This document shows, one piece after another, positions 31,985-33,768 of a DNA stretch of 33,768 nucleotides; the stretch's first letter is position 1; each line of letters opens with the position of its first letter. This DNA is from an uncultured Paracoccaceae bacterium (lineage in GTDB: Bacteria; Pseudomonadota; Alphaproteobacteria; Rhodobacterales; Rhodobacteraceae). The stretch is from assembly GCA_947497185.1 (NCBI GenBank), contig CANMFL010000013.1:1-33768 (forward strand), in the 5' to 3' direction. A model generated the notes under the pieces. It saw nothing but the letters and a program-made list of their open reading frames with translations, did not search any database and was not told the DNA's origin. A program made the position numbers and the translations under genes.

Positions 31985-32036
31985 AACTGATTTGTAATCA
32001 GTAGGTCCGCGGTTCGAGTCCGTGTGGGCACCATTT
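31985..32036 (+). repeat. att copy between elements 2 and 3 (tRNA-Thr 3' half)
   Basis: Positions 31985-32028 are identical to tRNA positions 4665-4708 (44 nt, anticodon stem through T arm). Then CACCATTT follows after loss of two G residues from the acceptor stem. There is no 5' half, so this is not a functional tRNA. It marks the right end of element 2 and the left end of element 3. Confidence 0.92.
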
Positions 32037-32066
32037 ACTCATTGATTTTGTTTTGTTTTTAAGGCT

Positions 32067-33515
32067 ATGGCCTTGAAATCACTACACAAGCGCTACACAT
32101 CGAGAGTGAAGCGTATGAAGCTGAGCATACAAGTGTCGAACCTTATCAGAGACAAAAAGTCTGGTATTTGGAAGTACCGTAGGAGAGTTCCTCAAGCCCT
32201 CAAGTTGGCTGTAGGCAAGGGTGAAATCTGGGAATCCTTGAAGACCAAGGATGAGGCTGTGGCTATTGCAAGGTATCCTGCCGCACATGAACGGGCTGAA
32301 GCGGTGCTCAGGGCTGCTGGTGCCGTTCCGCGCGAGACACTTGTTTATGAGGCGACGCTCAACGACCTGAAGCAAGCAGGGCTGATTGATGGCAGTGCTA
32401 CCGAGGTCCCGCCTATCCCGATTGATTACGATGCCAAGTTCAAAAAGTGGACCGATGCGATTCTCGAGGTGGCAGAGTCGCAGCCTGAGTCGCAACTGAA
32501 TGGACCACTGCGGCGGGACAATCCAGTTCTACGCATGGCGGTTGCTCAATTTCGTGGCGTGAAAAAGCCTCAGGCAACGCTTTCAGAGGCTGTCGAGCAC
32601 TATCTCTCCCAAAAGATAACGACCTTCAATGAACGCGATCTGAGGAAGCAAGTTGGCCTCGTGCAAAAGCTTCTTTCCGAGGTCTCCGGTACAGCTGATC
32701 CGCGTTTGGATGAAATCACCTTAGACGTCGCAGAAGCATTTCGGGAGCGAATGCTTGCTGCTGGAAATTCACCCGCGACAGTAAAGCGGAGGATTACGAC
32801 CATCAAGGCTGTGCTGAATCGTTTCATCAAGGACAAAAGGTTAAAGCCTGAGGTTGAAAACTACTTTAATGGATTGGAGGTACGTGACGTGGGTGGGCCC
32901 GCTGACCGTGACCGCCGTGACGCGTTAAGCATCCCTGATCTTGCAGCTTGCGCAGTGCATTTTGAAAGGGGAAACGATGACCTTAGGGATACTTGGCTCC
33001 TACAGATGTTCACTGGAGCTAGGCCAACCGAATTAAGCGGTCTGACTTGGGACGATGTGCGGCTTAACGGACAAGTTCCATATCTGGTTTTGCGTCATAC
33101 TGAGACCCGTCGCGTGAAGGGCAAGTATTCCGTTCGCGAGGTTCCCATCGTTGGCAAGGCGCTAGAAATGATGCAGCGCAGAGATGCAGGTAGGGTTGCG
33201 CAGGAGCGATTTGTTTTTCCGCGCTATGCCAGTGCTAAAGGGCGAGCCGCGCTTTCTGCATCCCAAATCAAGAAAATGAAGGCGGCCAATGTGTGGGTCT
33301 TGGGACGCAAGGTGCCATATTCGTTACGGCACTCCATGAAAGATTGGATGACTAGAAGTGCAGGCCATGATTGGGCAGAAATGCTGCTAGGACATACCGT
33401 GCAAAAGGTGTCGGGTGGCTATGGCAGCGATACATTTCTGGATTTACTGGCGGCAAAGGTGGAGCAATCGCTTAAGGATGCTGGTGTATGGGATTATCCG
33501 GACATAAAATCCTGA
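32067..33515 (+). CDS. Tyrosine integrase of element 3 (DUF6538-type)
   Basis: The product is a 482-aa integrase. The N-terminus (LIRDKKSGIWKYRRRVPQALK) matches the DUF6538 arm-type domain. A core-binding domain follows at about residues 170-270 and a catalytic domain to the end. The catalytic residues are Arg319 (TGARPTEL), Arg421 in YSLRH, His443 (LLGHT) and Tyr452. In box II the usual first His is Tyr418, which I believe is normal for this subfamily. ATG 32115 is an alternative start closer to the domain. It is probably active on the same tRNA-Thr site, as it lies immediately beside the 3' half copy. Confidence 0.92.
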   Translation: MALKSLHKRYTSRVKRMKLSIQVSNLIRDKKSGIWKYRRRVPQALKLAVGKGEIWESLKTKDEAVAIARYPAAHERAEAVLRAAGAVPRETLVYEATLNDLKQAGLIDGSATEVPPIPIDYDAKFKKWTDAILEVAESQPESQLNGPLRRDNPVLRMAVAQFRGVKKPQATLSEAVEHYLSQKITTFNERDLRKQVGLVQKLLSEVSGTADPRLDEITLDVAEAFRERMLAAGNSPATVKRRITTIKAVLNRFIKDKRLKPEVENYFNGLEVRDVGGPADRDRRDALSIPDLAACAVHFERGNDDLRDTWLLQMFTGARPTELSGLTWDDVRLNGQVPYLVLRHTETRRVKGKYSVREVPIVGKALEMMQRRDAGRVAQERFVFPRYASAKGRAALSASQIKKMKAANVWVLGRKVPYSLRHSMKDWMTRSAGHDWAEMLLGHTVQKVSGGYGSDTFLDLLAAKVEQSLKDAGVWDYPDIKS

Positions 33516-33768
33516 CCCTAGTTCTGACTTTGACCAAGAGGTTTCGCAGTCTTCTAGGCTGACAAAAGCAAGTTGGTCTTGAGGTTGGGCGGGAACCGGC
33601 ATCCGCGTACTTGCTTTTACGGTGAAGGGGAGTGGCGCTCGAAGTCAGAATATTTTGCTAGGATTATTTTTGGAGAAAAAATGTCTGACCAGTGTCTGAC
33701 GTCAGCACCCTCGGGACAGATTTAAGGATTTGAACAAAGGAGGATTTCTGGTTCATCTTATCGATTAG
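33516..33768. other. Right end of window, no gene seen
   Basis: The 253 nt after the element 3 integrase contain a repeated GTCTGAC motif (33680-33699) and an AAAGGAGGA ribosome-binding-like stretch near 33737, but no open frame of useful length before the window ends. A gene may start just beyond. Confidence 0.4.

Larger units (their letters stand above)
16938..32036. mobile_element. Integrative element 2 (satellite-like: integrase, prim-pol/helicase, TIR cassette, tape measure)
   Basis: The element lies between the att copies at 16923-16937 and 31985-32036, about 15.1 kb. Its integrase is at the right end, reading inward. Decamer repeats (TGGAGGCTGA and TGGAGGCAG-like) in pairs 11 nt apart lie just inside both ends. 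Contents: six overlapping small minus-strand genes, a replication protein, a candidate origin, a TIR-membrane-TIR cassette, a serine recombinase, a tail tape-measure gene and a 55-aa gene. No capsid, portal, large terminase or lysis genes were recognised. A phage satellite, phage-plasmid remnant or defence island are the options. Confidence 0.8.
32037..33768. mobile_element. Integrative element 3 (partial, continues beyond the window)
   Basis: An integrase gene begins 30 nt after the 3' half-tRNA copy and reads away from it, the arrangement of element 1 beside the intact tRNA. The right end is outside the window. Confidence 0.7.

Noticed and set aside
31985..32036. A second tRNA-Thr gene
   Set aside because: Only the 3' half is present and two bases of the acceptor stem are missing; there is no D arm or 5' acceptor strand. 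It is an att copy.
32067..33515. Inactive integrase because box II lacks His
   Set aside because: The YSLRH form is, to my knowledge, usual in this integrase subfamily, and the other catalytic residues are present.

Overview
The window looks like a chromosomal stretch of an alphaproteobacterium of the Rhodobacterales (Roseobacter group). The evidence is the host genes at the left end: a rhodobacterial-type FliM/FliN (SpoA) protein, a GapR/DUF2312 nucleoid protein, a TIGR01244-type sulfur transferase and a fused iron(III) ABC permease. These calls come from recognising the translated sequences; no database search was run.

Layout. Positions 1-4612 hold ordinary chromosomal genes. A tRNA-Thr(UGU) gene at 4640-4715 is an integration hotspot. 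To its right lie three integrative elements in tandem, each with its own tyrosine integrase, separated by copies of the tRNA 3' end. Element 1 (about 4716-16937) has a P4-type integrase next to the tRNA, a small regulatory/replication-like module (HTH protein, AlpA-like regulator, 63-aa protein, DUF1376 protein) and an overlapping five-gene type I restriction-modification operon, hsdM-hsdS-(pentapeptide-repeat membrane protein)-(DUF4268 nuclease-like protein)-hsdR. Element 2 (about 16938-32036) has an integrase at its right end, an overlapping run of six small unknown genes, a prim-pol/helicase replication protein, a TIR-membrane-TIR three-gene cassette (Thoeris-like candidate defence system), a serine recombinase and a lone tail tape-measure protein. 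Element 3 starts at about 32037 with its own integrase and runs off the window.

The boundaries are supported by repeats specific to each element. TGGGGGTATC occurs inside both ends of element 1, and paired TGGAGGCWGA-like decamers 11 nt apart occur inside both ends of element 2. These look like integrase arm sites. The nested order suggests that element 3 arrived first, then element 2, then element 1 next to the intact tRNA.

Element 2 is the most unusual part. It resembles a phage satellite or a plasmid-like prophage remnant: it has its own replication gene, a candidate origin rich in GGTCA, a serine recombinase and a tape-measure gene, but no capsid, terminase or other tail genes that I recognise. 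It also carries (i) an operator-like repeat around TTCAGCTTGAAGCTGA shared between the replication-gene upstream region and the integrase/att end, (ii) at least 13 small palindromes with a GTYA/TRAC tetraloop scattered through genes and spacers, and (iii) a possible pseudoknot directly after the TIR cassette.
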